This document shows, piece after piece, positions 1 through 8,437 of a DNA stretch of 64,000 nucleotides. Position 1 is the stretch's first letter, and the number at the start of each line of letters is the position of its first letter. Both the position numbers and the translations under genes were made by a program. The notes below the pieces were generated by a model. That model made no database searches. It was not told the DNA's origin and worked only from the letters and a program-made list of their open reading frames with translations. The stretch comes from UBA5614 sp963667535 (lineage in GTDB: Bacteria; Cloacimonadota; Cloacimonadia; Cloacimonadales; Cloacimonadaceae): contig CAXXDU010000002.1 of the NCBI GenBank assembly GCA_963667535.2, positions 2,418,001 to 2,482,000 on the forward strand. The letters are read 5' to 3'.

Positions 1-15
1 ACCAATACTTAAATT

Positions 16-294
16 ATGAGTTCAATTGAAGTAGAGATTTACGGCAGAAAGTATAAGCTTAAAGGCGAAGATACGCAAAAACTTCGGTTGATAGCTGAAA
101 AATTGAATCAGCAATTATTGGAGCTTGGTGACCAATATGAGCTTTTAGAATTCAATAAATTGTTGCTATTATGCAGCCTCCAGCTTCAGGAAAGAGTTAT
201 TGAACTGATAAAAACCAACCAGGAATTGAAAGATGAACTTGAACGCATGAATCAGATGATCTCTGCGTTCATCCATGACAATAGCGAAAAGTAA
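16..294 (+). CDS. zapA: Cell division protein ZapA
   Basis: A 92-residue ZapA-family protein. ZapA binds FtsZ at midcell and promotes protofilament bundling. The sequence shows the usual arrangement: a short N-terminal beta-rich part (SSIEVEIYGRKYKLKG, residues 2-17), a first helix, then a long C-terminal helix with regular leucines (about residues 40-90) that would form the dimer/tetramer coiled coil. The length fits the family. Only 15 bases lie upstream in this window, so its promoter and ribosome binding site cannot be fully judged. A 6S RNA gene follows at once, the same zapA-6S order known from many bacteria, which supports both calls. Confidence 0.85.
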   Translation: MSSIEVEIYGRKYKLKGEDTQKLRLIAEKLNQQLLELGDQYELLEFNKLLLLCSLQLQERVIELIKTNQELKDELERMNQMISAFIHDNSEK

Positions 295-295
295 C

Positions 296-465
296 CGCCT
301 GCAGTACGCGTGACATAATTTGTTGTAGAGTCACATACGTCAGGGGAATCAAGCCATTGGTAGCGCGCAAGCCGACTTAGTTGCGGACACGTAAAGCCGA
401 CAAGGTAGATGCCCACCTTGAAATAAGACTCTTGACGGACAAATTAACACGGTATCTGCGGGCTT
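296..465 (+). ncRNA. ssrS: 6S RNA (SsrS)
   Basis: About 170 nt of non-coding sequence directly after zapA, the classic location of 6S RNA, which binds the sigma-70 RNA polymerase holoenzyme and down-regulates housekeeping promoters. The ends pair: GCCTGCAG-TAC near 298-308 with GTA-T-CTGC-GGGC at 452-463. An inner helix pairs CGTCAGG (about 339-345) with CTTGACG (431-437). Between the arms lies an open region containing GCCCACCTTGA (411-421), a stretch I associate with the 3' side of the 6S central bubble. The exact ends are estimated from pairing only. The call rests on synteny plus fold; a covariance-model search would settle it. Confidence 0.75.
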
Positions 466-476
466 AATAGATTTGT

Positions 477-515
477 TTGCAAGCTAATTTCTAAATTGTG
501 TATATGAGCTTGCAA
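477..515 (+). promoter_or_regulatory. Inverted repeat between 6S RNA and rny
   Basis: A perfect 9-bp inverted repeat, TTGCAAGCT (477-485) and AGCTTGCAA (507-515), with a 21-nt AT-rich loop. It ends just before the rny ribosome binding site (GAGAGG at about 523-528). There is no T-run, so it is not a classic terminator. It could be a 6S processing or termination structure, or a 5'-leader hairpin of rny. Confidence 0.4.
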
Positions 516-534
516 GAACAAAGAGAGGTAAATA

Positions 535-2103
535 ATGTTTCAAATAGATTTAGCGTCCATCGCTATAGGTATAGTTGGTGGCTTTATAGTAGCTCTAATC
601 ATTTATGTTGTACAACGTAATTCTGCATTCAAATTAATTTCACAATCAAAGGAAATTGCTAGCGACATCAAAAAAGAAGCCCAAAAAGAAGCTGAAATTG
701 CACGTAAGGCAGCAATTTTGGAAGCTAAAGATGAGTGGTTTAAGCAAAAGAACAATTATGAAAAAGAGATTAAAGAACGTCAGAATGAACTTCGCGTCCA
801 GGAAAAGAAATACAATGACCGTCTAAGTAGTCTTGATAAGAGACTTGAGACTTTAGACAAAAAAGAAGCTCTCTTAACCGATCAGGATAGAAATCTCAAA
901 AATCGTGAAGAGGAAGTCCATCAAAAAGTTAACGAATACAACAACATAATCTTAGAGCAAAAAAACAAGCTTTCAGAAATTGCCGGGTTAAGCCGGGAAG
1001 AAGCATTGCAAAGATTACGTGATGAGCTGATAAATCAAGCAAGACAAGTTGCAGCAAACGACGTAAGATTAACTATAGAACAATTAAAACTGGATCAAAA
1101 CCAAAAGGCTGCAGAAATACTCTCTACAGCAATACAAAGAATGGCAGTAGATTATGTTTCTGAGACAACTGTATCGGTTGTATCATTACCAAATGATGAA
1201 ATGAAAGGTAGAATTATCGGCAGAGAAGGCAGAAATATTCGCACATTTGAAAAAGCTTCCGGAGTCGATTTAATTATTGATGATACACCTGAAGCGGTAG
1301 TCCTTTCTTGTTTTGACCCTATTAGAAGAGAAGTTGCCAGATTATCACTGGAAAAACTGATTTCTGATGGACGTATCCATCCTGGTAGAATTGAAGAAGT
1401 TATTGCCAAGACAAATAAAGAGATGGAAGAGACATTGATTAAACTTGGCGAGAAAGCCGTTTTGGATACAAATATTCATAACATTTCCCCTAATCTCATT
1501 AAGCTACTTGGGCGATTAAATTATAGAACCAGTTATGGTCAGAATATACTTCAGCATTCAATTGAAACTGCGTGGATTTGTGGAATTCTCGCTGCTGAAT
1601 TAAACCTTGATCAGGATCTGGCAAGACGAGCAGGTCTGTTGCATGACTTGGGTAAAGCATTAGATCATGAGTTTGATGGCTCACATGCTTCTTTAGGAGC
1701 AAATGTTGCCAGAAAGAATGGTGAAGGTAAGATAATTGTAAATGCTATAGAAGCTCATCATGAAGAAGTGGAACCAACCTCAGTTTATGCTGCCCTGGCA
1801 CAGGCTTCAGATGCGATATCCGGTGCAAGACCCGGAGCAAGGCGTGAAATGCTGGAAACGTATATGCAAAGATTAACAAAGTTAGAAGAAATTGCAAACT
1901 CCATAGATGGCGTAAATAAATCCTATGCTATTCAGGCAGGTAGAGAATTACGTATTATTGTAGAACCTACATTAATAGAGGATTCTCAGGCTGCAATAGT
2001 AGCAACAGATATAGCATCGCGCATCGAGAAAGAAGTTCAATATCCGGGACAGATAAAAGTAACTGTTATCAGAGAAACTCGCCAGGTAGCCGTAGCTAAA
2101 TAA
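535..2103 (+). CDS. rny: Ribonuclease Y
   Basis: A 522-residue RNase Y, the membrane-anchored endoribonuclease that starts mRNA decay in many bacteria. An N-terminal transmembrane helix (about residues 8-27) is followed by a long charged coiled coil (about 30-190). Then come a KH RNA-binding domain with GRIIGREGRNIRTFE (about 225-239) and an HD hydrolase domain with the metal-binding pair in LLHDLGKALDHE (H370, D371). Length matches the family (about 520). The start is preceded by GAGAGG seven bases upstream. The stop overlaps the ymdB start (TAATG), so the two are translationally coupled, a gene order also known from Bacillus. Confidence 0.95.
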   Translation: MFQIDLASIAIGIVGGFIVALIIYVVQRNSAFKLISQSKEIASDIKKEAQKEAEIARKAAILEAKDEWFKQKNNYEKEIKERQNELRVQEKKYNDRLSSLDKRLETLDKKEALLTDQDRNLKNREEEVHQKVNEYNNIILEQKNKLSEIAGLSREEALQRLRDELINQARQVAANDVRLTIEQLKLDQNQKAAEILSTAIQRMAVDYVSETTVSVVSLPNDEMKGRIIGREGRNIRTFEKASGVDLIIDDTPEAVVLSCFDPIRREVARLSLEKLISDGRIHPGRIEEVIAKTNKEMEETLIKLGEKAVLDTNIHNISPNLIKLLGRLNYRTSYGQNILQHSIETAWICGILAAELNLDQDLARRAGLLHDLGKALDHEFDGSHASLGANVARKNGEGKIIVNAIEAHHEEVEPTSVYAALAQASDAISGARPGARREMLETYMQRLTKLEEIANSIDGVNKSYAIQAGRELRIIVEPTLIEDSQAAIVATDIASRIEKEVQYPGQIKVTVIRETRQVAVAK

Positions 2104-2891
2104 TGAAAATCATTCTTCTGGGTGATGTATTTGGAAAACCGGGCAGACAGCTCGTAATCGATAATATTAGCCGATTGAAAAGTGAATATGAGGCGGAGGT
2201 TTTTGTTATTAACGGTGAAAACCTTGCCGATGGTAAAGGACTGACAGAAAAAACTACCAAACCACTTTTTGATGCAGGTGTTACTGCTATAACCAGTGGA
2301 AATCATTTATGGGACAGACATGAATCCTATGATTATCTGAAATCAGAAAACAGAATAGTGAAACCTCTCAATTATCCTGATGGAGCTTTGGGAAGTCCAT
2401 TTATTCATTTACGAATGCCTGAATATAATTTAATCGTGATGTGTTTAACTGGCCAGATGTTTATGACCGCTTGTGATTCACCTTTCATTAAAATGGACGC
2501 ATTTCTTAATACATTACCGGGGACAGAAGTCCCACCTGCAGTTATAGTAGATTTCCATGCAGAATCAACTGCTGAAAAAAGAGCATTTGCTCAAATGTTT
2601 GATGGCAGGGTAAGCGCTATAGTGGGCACACACACACATATTCAAACTGCTGATGAAGAGATTATGCCAATGGGTACCGGCTACATTACTGATGTAGGAA
2701 TGACAGGACCACATGATTCTGTTATTGGTGTTAAAAAACACCTGATTATTGAAAAAATGAGAACAGGCATGCCGGTAAGATATGAGGTTGCACATTCGGG
2801 TTTACAAATCAACGGCATCTTTCTTGAAATTGACAATGAAACTAAAAGAACAAAGATTATCAAGCGTATCAGAGAGATTCAATCAGAGTAA
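2103..2891 (+). CDS. ymdB: YmdB-family metallophosphoesterase
   Basis: A 262-residue calcineurin-like phosphoesterase of the YmdB (TIGR00282) family; Bacillus YmdB hydrolyses 2',3'-cyclic nucleotides and affects RNase Y-linked gene expression. Metal-ligand motifs are in order: GDVFGKPGR (residues 7-15), NGENLADGKG, SGNHLWD, VDFHAE and GTHTHIQTADE. The C-terminal signature with YITDVGMTGP is also present. The start overlaps the last base of rny. Cytosolic; no signal peptide. Function in this organism is inferred from family membership and the rny-ymdB pairing. Confidence 0.92.
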   Translation: MKIILLGDVFGKPGRQLVIDNISRLKSEYEAEVFVINGENLADGKGLTEKTTKPLFDAGVTAITSGNHLWDRHESYDYLKSENRIVKPLNYPDGALGSPFIHLRMPEYNLIVMCLTGQMFMTACDSPFIKMDAFLNTLPGTEVPPAVIVDFHAESTAEKRAFAQMFDGRVSAIVGTHTHIQTADEEIMPMGTGYITDVGMTGPHDSVIGVKKHLIIEKMRTGMPVRYEVAHSGLQINGIFLEIDNETKRTKIIKRIREIQSE

Positions 2892-2896
2892 AAACA

Positions 2897-3748
2897 ATGG
2901 AGAAAGTGCTTAGCGGAAAACAGGTAGCCCATCATATATTTGGTAAGATAAAAGCTGAACTTGAAACTTGCAAAGTAATTCCTAAAATGTTGATTATCAG
3001 AGTTGGTAATGATCCTGCATCCGAGTTTTATGTGCTAAATATTATTAAACAAGGCAGTAAACTCGGCCTAGATATTCATCTTTTTGATCTTGACGAATAT
3101 ACGGCTACAGTTGATTTAATTAATATCATAAGACAAAGCAATAACGATCCTAATATTCATGGTATTATGGTTCAGAAACCACTGCCAAAACACATTGACG
3201 ATGATCTGGTCAATAACACTATTGCTATAAGTAAAGATGTAGATGGAATAAATCCTTTGAACCTTGGAAAATTATTTTTGGGACAGACTGCCTTCGTCCC
3301 GTGCACTGCAGCGGCTGTTATAGAATTAGTTAAGTTCTACAATATTGAAACTTGTGGCAAGAATATGGTTATTCTTGGCAGAAGCTCGGTTGTTGGAATG
3401 CCACTCATAGGTCTGCTCCTGCAAAAAAACAGATTCGGAGATGCTACAGTAACTGTTTGTCATAGTAAAACAAAAGATATAAAATCTATAACCAACTCAG
3501 CTGAAATTATTATCTCTGCTATTGGCAGACCGAAATTTGTAACAGCAGATATGATAAAGAATGATGCAATTTGTATAGATGTGGGTATTAATCTTATTAA
3601 GGATGATAATAACAGAGAAGTTTTTGTAGGTGATTTTGACTATAATTCCTGTTTTGAGAAAGCACTCGCTATTACGCCTGTACCTGGTGGAATTGGAACA
3701 ATTACTACGGCTATTTTGTTGAACAACTTAGTTAAAGCATCAATTTGA
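2897..3748 (+). CDS. folD: FolD, methylenetetrahydrofolate dehydrogenase (cyclohydrolase site altered)
   Basis: A 283-residue FolD. The family interconverts 5,10-methylene-, methenyl- and 10-formyl-tetrahydrofolate. Recognisable motifs: HGIMVQKPLP (substrate site; Gln kept), KDVDGINPLNLG (Asp kept), GRSSVVGMPL (NAD(P) binding) and the C-terminal PVPGGIGTITTAILL. One key residue differs. In FolD proteins a lysine four residues after a conserved Tyr (Y50/K54 in E. coli, Y52/K56 in human MTHFD1) is needed for cyclohydrolase activity. Here the stretch is ASEFYVLNIIKQ, with Y45 followed at position 49 by Ile (codon ATT). The protein may therefore be mainly a dehydrogenase. The gene follows ymdB after 5 bp and probably shares its transcript. 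Confidence 0.9.
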   Translation: MEKVLSGKQVAHHIFGKIKAELETCKVIPKMLIIRVGNDPASEFYVLNIIKQGSKLGLDIHLFDLDEYTATVDLINIIRQSNNDPNIHGIMVQKPLPKHIDDDLVNNTIAISKDVDGINPLNLGKLFLGQTAFVPCTAAAVIELVKFYNIETCGKNMVILGRSSVVGMPLIGLLLQKNRFGDATVTVCHSKTKDIKSITNSAEIIISAIGRPKFVTADMIKNDAICIDVGINLIKDDNNREVFVGDFDYNSCFEKALAITPVPGGIGTITTAILLNNLVKASI

Positions 3749-3838
3749 AAAAGTAATAGCGGAAAATTGTTGACTTAATTTTACGATTGAATTTCTATGA
3801 AATATAAATAACACTATATTTGATTCATTGGAGGAAAG

Positions 3839-6268
3839 ATGCTATTTAAGAGTTCGAAACTCTTTCCAATAGTCATTGTTTTGACATTGTTCGGCTTATT
3901 AATTATAGGCTGTGGAAAACAAGGAAATCGCTTTAACAATGGCGCTCCATCAATTGCAATTACATCTTATGAAGGTTATGACCCTTTAAATCCTTATACT
4001 GACCCAAATGAAGTAACATTATTCCAACAAAGGATTTTCTGGCAAGCTAACGATCCTGATGGTGTAATAGCTGGTTATGCGTATAGAGTAATCGATAGTA
4101 ATAATCAACCCATTTCTACTGCCGGCAACTTGTTTATTGACTCATTGGGAATAGATACACCTCAGAGTGTATTGGACAAATATGGTAAAGGTTGGGTACT
4201 ACATTACAAACCAGGTTCGGATCAAACTTACCCTCTTAGTGATCCCCGCTCAAGAAAAACAATTTGGACGACATCAAAATATGCCCTTGTAAACTTTATA
4301 ACGTCAAATGCACTCGGCCTTCCTGATACTACAATAAGCCGATTTGAGGTTATCTGTGTTGATAATAGAGGCCTGATTTGTGAAGATAAAGCGGTAAGAA
4401 CCTTTCGGTCTTATTCCGGACGACCAACTTGTATGTTGTCAACCACAAAAGGTGACCCTGATGGTAAAGAAGTTGGAACCGGTATCCGTTTGAGCTTTAC
4501 TCTTGATGATGTAGATCCGTTTATCCAACCTACAGCGTGGTATTATAGGTTTAAGATTCAAAAAGTGAATTATGCTGATTCTGTACTTATTTCTGAGAAC
4601 CCATCAAATGGATGGATAAGCACTCTTAATCAACCTAAGATAAATCAATTCCTTTTGACTAAATATACAAATCCACCTATTAACAACGATTTTAATAGTG
4701 CTGGAGTTCAACAGACTTTTACGCGGGTAGTGGCTGAAGTTGTTGATTTAGCAGGAATTATTTCTGTACCTGACACAATTAAGTTTGCTGTTAAAGAAGG
4801 ATTTCATCCCAAAACACTAATTCATATGAAACGCGTTTATGCTTTAGGAAGCAATCATTATATCGATTACACAGACGAAGCGACTCCTGAAGTTTGGCCC
4901 TATACTATTGAAAATGATACTCAATTGTTTGCCACACCTTTCTTCAGAGATATCGATGGTTACTATACTGCCGTCAAGAGCAGCAACTTGAAGAGCTGGA
5001 TTCGTTGGGGATGGCATGGTGAATATGGAAGACCAGAACCCAATATTACTACAATAACTGATGATCCTTATGATAAAAAGGTTGATGTCCTTCTTGATGA
5101 AGATACAAATAAAAATTACTATAGTGAGATAACTCATTTTGATATCAGATTAAATGGAAAACCTTACAATTACCCACCATTCGCAGATAGTATTTTTACT
5201 GACCCGGGAACCGGAAAACGCTGGCTTAGAGTTCCAGTTAATAGTTCTTTAGGGCAAACAATTGTTTTGACTAACCTTCCGGCTAATACTCCTGATCACC
5301 CATTCCACTTCTTTGAAGTAAGAGCTGTGGATTTACAGAATGAAGCTGACCCTACTCCTGCTGAATTCAAATTTAAAATTGTAGAACCTGTATCCAAAGC
5401 TCAGCAGAGTGGAATTTTAGTTATAGATGATGATATCCATAATGTTAATTTTGCACCTGAAGATTCCATTGACGCCAGATATGCAAATATGCTTAGTGGG
5501 TTTTCAGGAACAAAAGTCTATAGAAAACGTCACAATATGATTTATTCTGATACAAAAAATCGGCAATTTGCTCTTAGTGATATACAAAATTTCAAACTTA
5601 TTATATACCATGATGATTATACAACCACAACACCGAAATTCAACATTGATCAAGATGCTTTTGCTTTGTACCTTAAAAATGGTGGAAACATGGTTATTTC
5701 TGGGGGGGCAAACATGGCCGGATTAGTTCAGTCAGTAGTTCTTGCCCGTCAAAGAACCTTTGAGCAATACTTTGGTTTGAATTATGACACATCATCTGCT
5801 ATCAGTATTACAAATCAAATTATAACTAATACCTGGTTTGTAAAAGCCAAATCTGCGTTAACACCATATAGTGATATCAACCTGGCTTTTGATATCAATT
5901 CTACCAATCCGAACCCAGAACCCATATATGACGGTTCTCAGCTCATTATTGATGATCCTAATGAAAAGAACTTCGTAAGTTTACTAAATACAAGAATGGG
6001 ATTGGGTCCGATTACTTATTTTGACTCTTTTGTAACAGACCCTTCAGTCAAATCAATTTTCACTTATGTCAGCAAACCTGTTTATTCTTCATACTATTGT
6101 CCACCAACGTTAGCTGACTTCAATAGAGTTAATGGTAAAGCAATCGGTATAAGAAAAGTAACCAACAATAATGCTTGTTACATCCTTGGGTTCCCATTAT
6201 CTTATATGACAAAATCAAGTGCAAAACAATTCATGATGAATGTCTTGAATGATATAACAGCTAGATAA
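3839..6268 (+). CDS. Large secreted lipoprotein of unknown function
   Basis: An 809-residue predicted lipoprotein. The N-terminus has a hydrophobic signal sequence and a lipobox (LIIGC, Cys25), so it should be lipidated and envelope-anchored. The middle part is beta-rich with fibronectin-III-like stretches (for example FHFFEVRAVDLQNEADPTP near residues 482-500). From about residue 523 (GILVIDDDIHN) it resembles the Rossmann-like, glutamine-amidotransferase-type fold found in bacterial secreted proteins, including LIIYHDDYTTTTP and an NGGNMVISGGANMAG stretch. I see no catalytic triad that I can vouch for. Strong ribosome binding site (GGAGG) upstream of the chosen ATG. The gene stands alone: 90 bp after folD and followed by an intrinsic terminator. 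Confidence 0.75.
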   Translation: MLFKSSKLFPIVIVLTLFGLLIIGCGKQGNRFNNGAPSIAITSYEGYDPLNPYTDPNEVTLFQQRIFWQANDPDGVIAGYAYRVIDSNNQPISTAGNLFIDSLGIDTPQSVLDKYGKGWVLHYKPGSDQTYPLSDPRSRKTIWTTSKYALVNFITSNALGLPDTTISRFEVICVDNRGLICEDKAVRTFRSYSGRPTCMLSTTKGDPDGKEVGTGIRLSFTLDDVDPFIQPTAWYYRFKIQKVNYADSVLISENPSNGWISTLNQPKINQFLLTKYTNPPINNDFNSAGVQQTFTRVVAEVVDLAGIISVPDTIKFAVKEGFHPKTLIHMKRVYALGSNHYIDYTDEATPEVWPYTIENDTQLFATPFFRDIDGYYTAVKSSNLKSWIRWGWHGEYGRPEPNITTITDDPYDKKVDVLLDEDTNKNYYSEITHFDIRLNGKPYNYPPFADSIFTDPGTGKRWLRVPVNSSLGQTIVLTNLPANTPDHPFHFFEVRAVDLQNEADPTPAEFKFKIVEPVSKAQQSGILVIDDDIHNVNFAPEDSIDARYANMLSGFSGTKVYRKRHNMIYSDTKNRQFALSDIQNFKLIIYHDDYTTTTPKFNIDQDAFALYLKNGGNMVISGGANMAGLVQSVVLARQRTFEQYFGLNYDTSSAISITNQIITNTWFVKAKSALTPYSDINLAFDINSTNPNPEPIYDGSQLIIDDPNEKNFVSLLNTRMGLGPITYFDSFVTDPSVKSIFTYVSKPVYSSYYCPPTLADFNRVNGKAIGIRKVTNNNACYILGFPLSYMTKSSAKQFMMNVLNDITAR

Positions 6269-6289
6269 TAAACTACGTAATATAAAAGA

Positions 6290-6314
6290 GCAGAGAGTAA
6301 TCTCTGCTTTTTTT
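6290..6314 (+). terminator. Intrinsic terminator after the 809-aa lipoprotein gene
   Basis: Perfect 7-bp hairpin GCAGAGA (6290-6296), GTAA loop, TCTCTGC (6301-6307), followed by seven T residues. It lies 21 bp after the stop codon. Confidence 0.9.
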
Positions 6315-6315
6315 G

Positions 6316-6346
6316 TTGACACTTTCGACCATTATGCCATTATAGT
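6316..6346 (+). promoter_or_regulatory. Candidate sigma-70 promoter of the TetR/RND operon
   Basis: TTGACA at 6316-6321 and TATAGT at 6341-6346, spaced 19 bp (slightly long). It lies just past the upstream terminator and about 100 bp before the TetR start codon, leaving room for an operator in the leader. Confidence 0.45.
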
Positions 6347-6369
6347 CTAATAGTATGTTGGTTGTTTCT

Positions 6370-6394
6370 TAACCTTTTCATTCCGTTAAGGTTA
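6370..6394. promoter_or_regulatory. Inverted repeat, candidate TetR operator
   Basis: TAACCTT (6370-6376) and AAGGTTA (6388-6394) form an inverted repeat with an 11-bp gap, between the candidate promoter and the TetR gene. Its size and position fit an autoregulatory operator for the TetR protein encoded next, but this is inference from position and symmetry only. Confidence 0.35.
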
Positions 6395-6445
6395 CTAACA
6401 AATCAATGAGCTTGTATTGAATAATTATCAAAAATAGAAGGAATT

Positions 6446-7048
6446 ATGCAAGAAGCAAAAGACAAAAAGCAACTAATACTTGATGCTGCTGAAACGTTGC
6501 TGCACAAGTACGGTTATTCAAAGACATCCTTAGATGATATTGCCAAAGAAGCAGGACTCGGGAAAGGAACTATTTATTACTATTTTGAATCCAAGGAAGA
6601 GATATTCATTGCAGTAGCTAAAGTAAATTCTGAGAAATACTTTTCTTTGATTAAAAAGGCAATTAAGAAAGAAAAAGGGTTTGCACAGAAGTTTGCCACA
6701 TCCATCCACATACCAATTAAGTTGGTTTATGAGCATGCACCCATCTTACTGGATGCCATCAAAAACATATCAAAGCAATATCTTCCTGCCCTGGAAAATT
6801 TCAGACAAGAAAACAAGCGATACATGATTTCCATCCTTACAGATGTTATCCAGGATGGGTTGGATGAAGGCGTGATAACAGAAACAATACCTGCAGAAAA
6901 ATTAGTCAACATACTCTTTGATTGGTTTCTGTTGGGAGACCCTAATATAATTGTTAAGAATCCTGAGGAATTCATTATAAAAGCTGAAGCTGATTATGAG
7001 TGGATAGTTCAGTTGATGCTTTATGGACTGATAAAAAGAGGAAACTAA
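6446..7048 (+). CDS. TetR/AcrR-family transcriptional regulator
   Basis: A 200-residue TetR-family repressor. The N-terminal helix-turn-helix is clear: ILDAAETLLHKYGYSKTS, then DDIAKEAGLGKGTIYYYF and ESKEEIF (about residues 9-56). The rest is a helical ligand-binding domain with no informative motif. RBS AGAAGGA precedes the ATG. It is the first gene of an operon with an outer-membrane factor, a membrane-fusion protein and an RND pump, and only 1 bp separates it from the next gene. By analogy to AcrR-type regulators it probably represses its own operon and responds to a pump substrate. Confidence 0.9.
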   Translation: MQEAKDKKQLILDAAETLLHKYGYSKTSLDDIAKEAGLGKGTIYYYFESKEEIFIAVAKVNSEKYFSLIKKAIKKEKGFAQKFATSIHIPIKLVYEHAPILLDAIKNISKQYLPALENFRQENKRYMISILTDVIQDGLDEGVITETIPAEKLVNILFDWFLLGDPNIIVKNPEEFIIKAEADYEWIVQLMLYGLIKRGN

Positions 7049-7049
7049 A

Positions 7050-8426
7050 ATGAGGAAATATTTACTAATACTTTGCGGTGTATGTTTGTTTGTTAATACA
7101 TCTGCTCTCACACTAACTCAATGTCTCGATCTGGCAAAACAAAACAATAAAGACTTGCTATCTGCAAAAGAAGATATTGTAATTGCAGATGAATTGTACT
7201 ATGATGTTCGTGGAATGTTACTACCCCAAGTATCTCTGCAAGGGGGATATTCTCTGAATACGACATGGCTTCCGGATTCTGCCGTTCCGGCTAAGATGGA
7301 TTTTATGAGTTCACTGGATAACAATGCTACGCATAATGATAGCACTTTAGCAGGCATTATCACAGGTTTTGCTAATAGTATGATTCCAGAGAGCACATTG
7401 AAAGAAGGCTCAATAGCCGCTCAGCTCAAGCTCGAACAAATTCTTTTCTCCGGTGGAAAGCTGATTAATGGTATTCATGCCGTTAATCGTTACCGCTCTA
7501 TCCAGAAACTCAGATATAAGCTTTTAGAACAGGACGTTATTGCAAAAACTACTGATATGTTTTATCAGACAATACTGGCACAAAAGGTTTATGGGATACA
7601 ACAAGAAGCACTGGATATTGCTACAAGGCACCTGAATAGAGTTGAATTACTAAACCGTGAAGGTCAGGTATCAGAATTTGACATGCTTCGGGCACGTCTA
7701 GAAGTTGCCAAATTAAAACCAAATGTTGTATCTGCACGTAATATGTCAGATCTTGCTTTGTCTGCTTTTAAAAAGCAAATCGGATCTTTAAATCAAGATG
7801 TGACTTTAGAAGGTGAATTTGTTCTTCCTGAGACCCTAAAAGAGGATTTGACATCTGCTCAGACTTTAGCGGTAACTCAAAGAACGGAACTACAACTGAC
7901 AGCTATTAACACAGAAATCATGAAAATTAAATACAATGCCGAGAGAGGGAACTATCTGCCCAATGTGGCTTTAACTGCCGGTTATTCCCTATACACTAAA
8001 GCCGATAATTATGCAATTGAAGGCAATGATTTTGGAACTGCTTTCAGTGCAGGAATTGGATTCAGCATTCCAATTTTTACAGGATTATCAAATACTGCAA
8101 AGAGAAGTTATGCTAAACACGGTTTTTATCAGGCTCAAATCAAAGAGACTGACACTAAAGAATTAATTTCTCTTGAGGTTAAGCAAAACTGGCAGAACCT
8201 TCAAAACGCTTTGGAAAATTATAATGTACAATTAGAAAATATCAAACTTGCTGAGAGAAGCTTACAACTTGCACAGGTTCGCTTCGAAAATCAGGTAGGA
8301 ATTCAACTTGAAGTGTTTGATGCTCAAATAACCTTGAATAGTGTAAAATTGAGCTATTATAATTCTATTTACGATGTAATCAGTGCAAACCAGAAACTTA
8401 AGAAAGCCATGGGCTTCACACTATAA
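7050..8426 (+). CDS. TolC-family outer-membrane efflux protein
   Basis: A 458-residue TolC-like outer-membrane factor with a signal peptide (MRKYLLILCGVCLFVNTSALT). It contains two repeats of the long coiled-coil/beta-strand unit; SYYNSIYDVISANQKLKKAMG at the C-terminus is typical of the family. It would form the trimeric channel that lets the RND pump export across the outer membrane. It starts 1 bp after the TetR stop with GAGGAAA as ribosome binding site, and its last base overlaps the long form of the next reading frame. Confidence 0.9.
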   Translation: MRKYLLILCGVCLFVNTSALTLTQCLDLAKQNNKDLLSAKEDIVIADELYYDVRGMLLPQVSLQGGYSLNTTWLPDSAVPAKMDFMSSLDNNATHNDSTLAGIITGFANSMIPESTLKEGSIAAQLKLEQILFSGGKLINGIHAVNRYRSIQKLRYKLLEQDVIAKTTDMFYQTILAQKVYGIQQEALDIATRHLNRVELLNREGQVSEFDMLRARLEVAKLKPNVVSARNMSDLALSAFKKQIGSLNQDVTLEGEFVLPETLKEDLTSAQTLAVTQRTELQLTAINTEIMKIKYNAERGNYLPNVALTAGYSLYTKADNYAIEGNDFGTAFSAGIGFSIPIFTGLSNTAKRSYAKHGFYQAQIKETDTKELISLEVKQNWQNLQNALENYNVQLENIKLAERSLQLAQVRFENQVGIQLEVFDAQITLNSVKLSYYNSIYDVISANQKLKKAMGFTL

Positions 8427-8437
8427 TGGAGAATATC

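Noticed and set aside
3749..3838. Promoter of the 809-aa lipoprotein gene
   Set aside because: TTGACT at 3770 is present, but no acceptable -10 box lies at 16-19 bp; a TATATTTG at 3815 lacks a matching upstream box.
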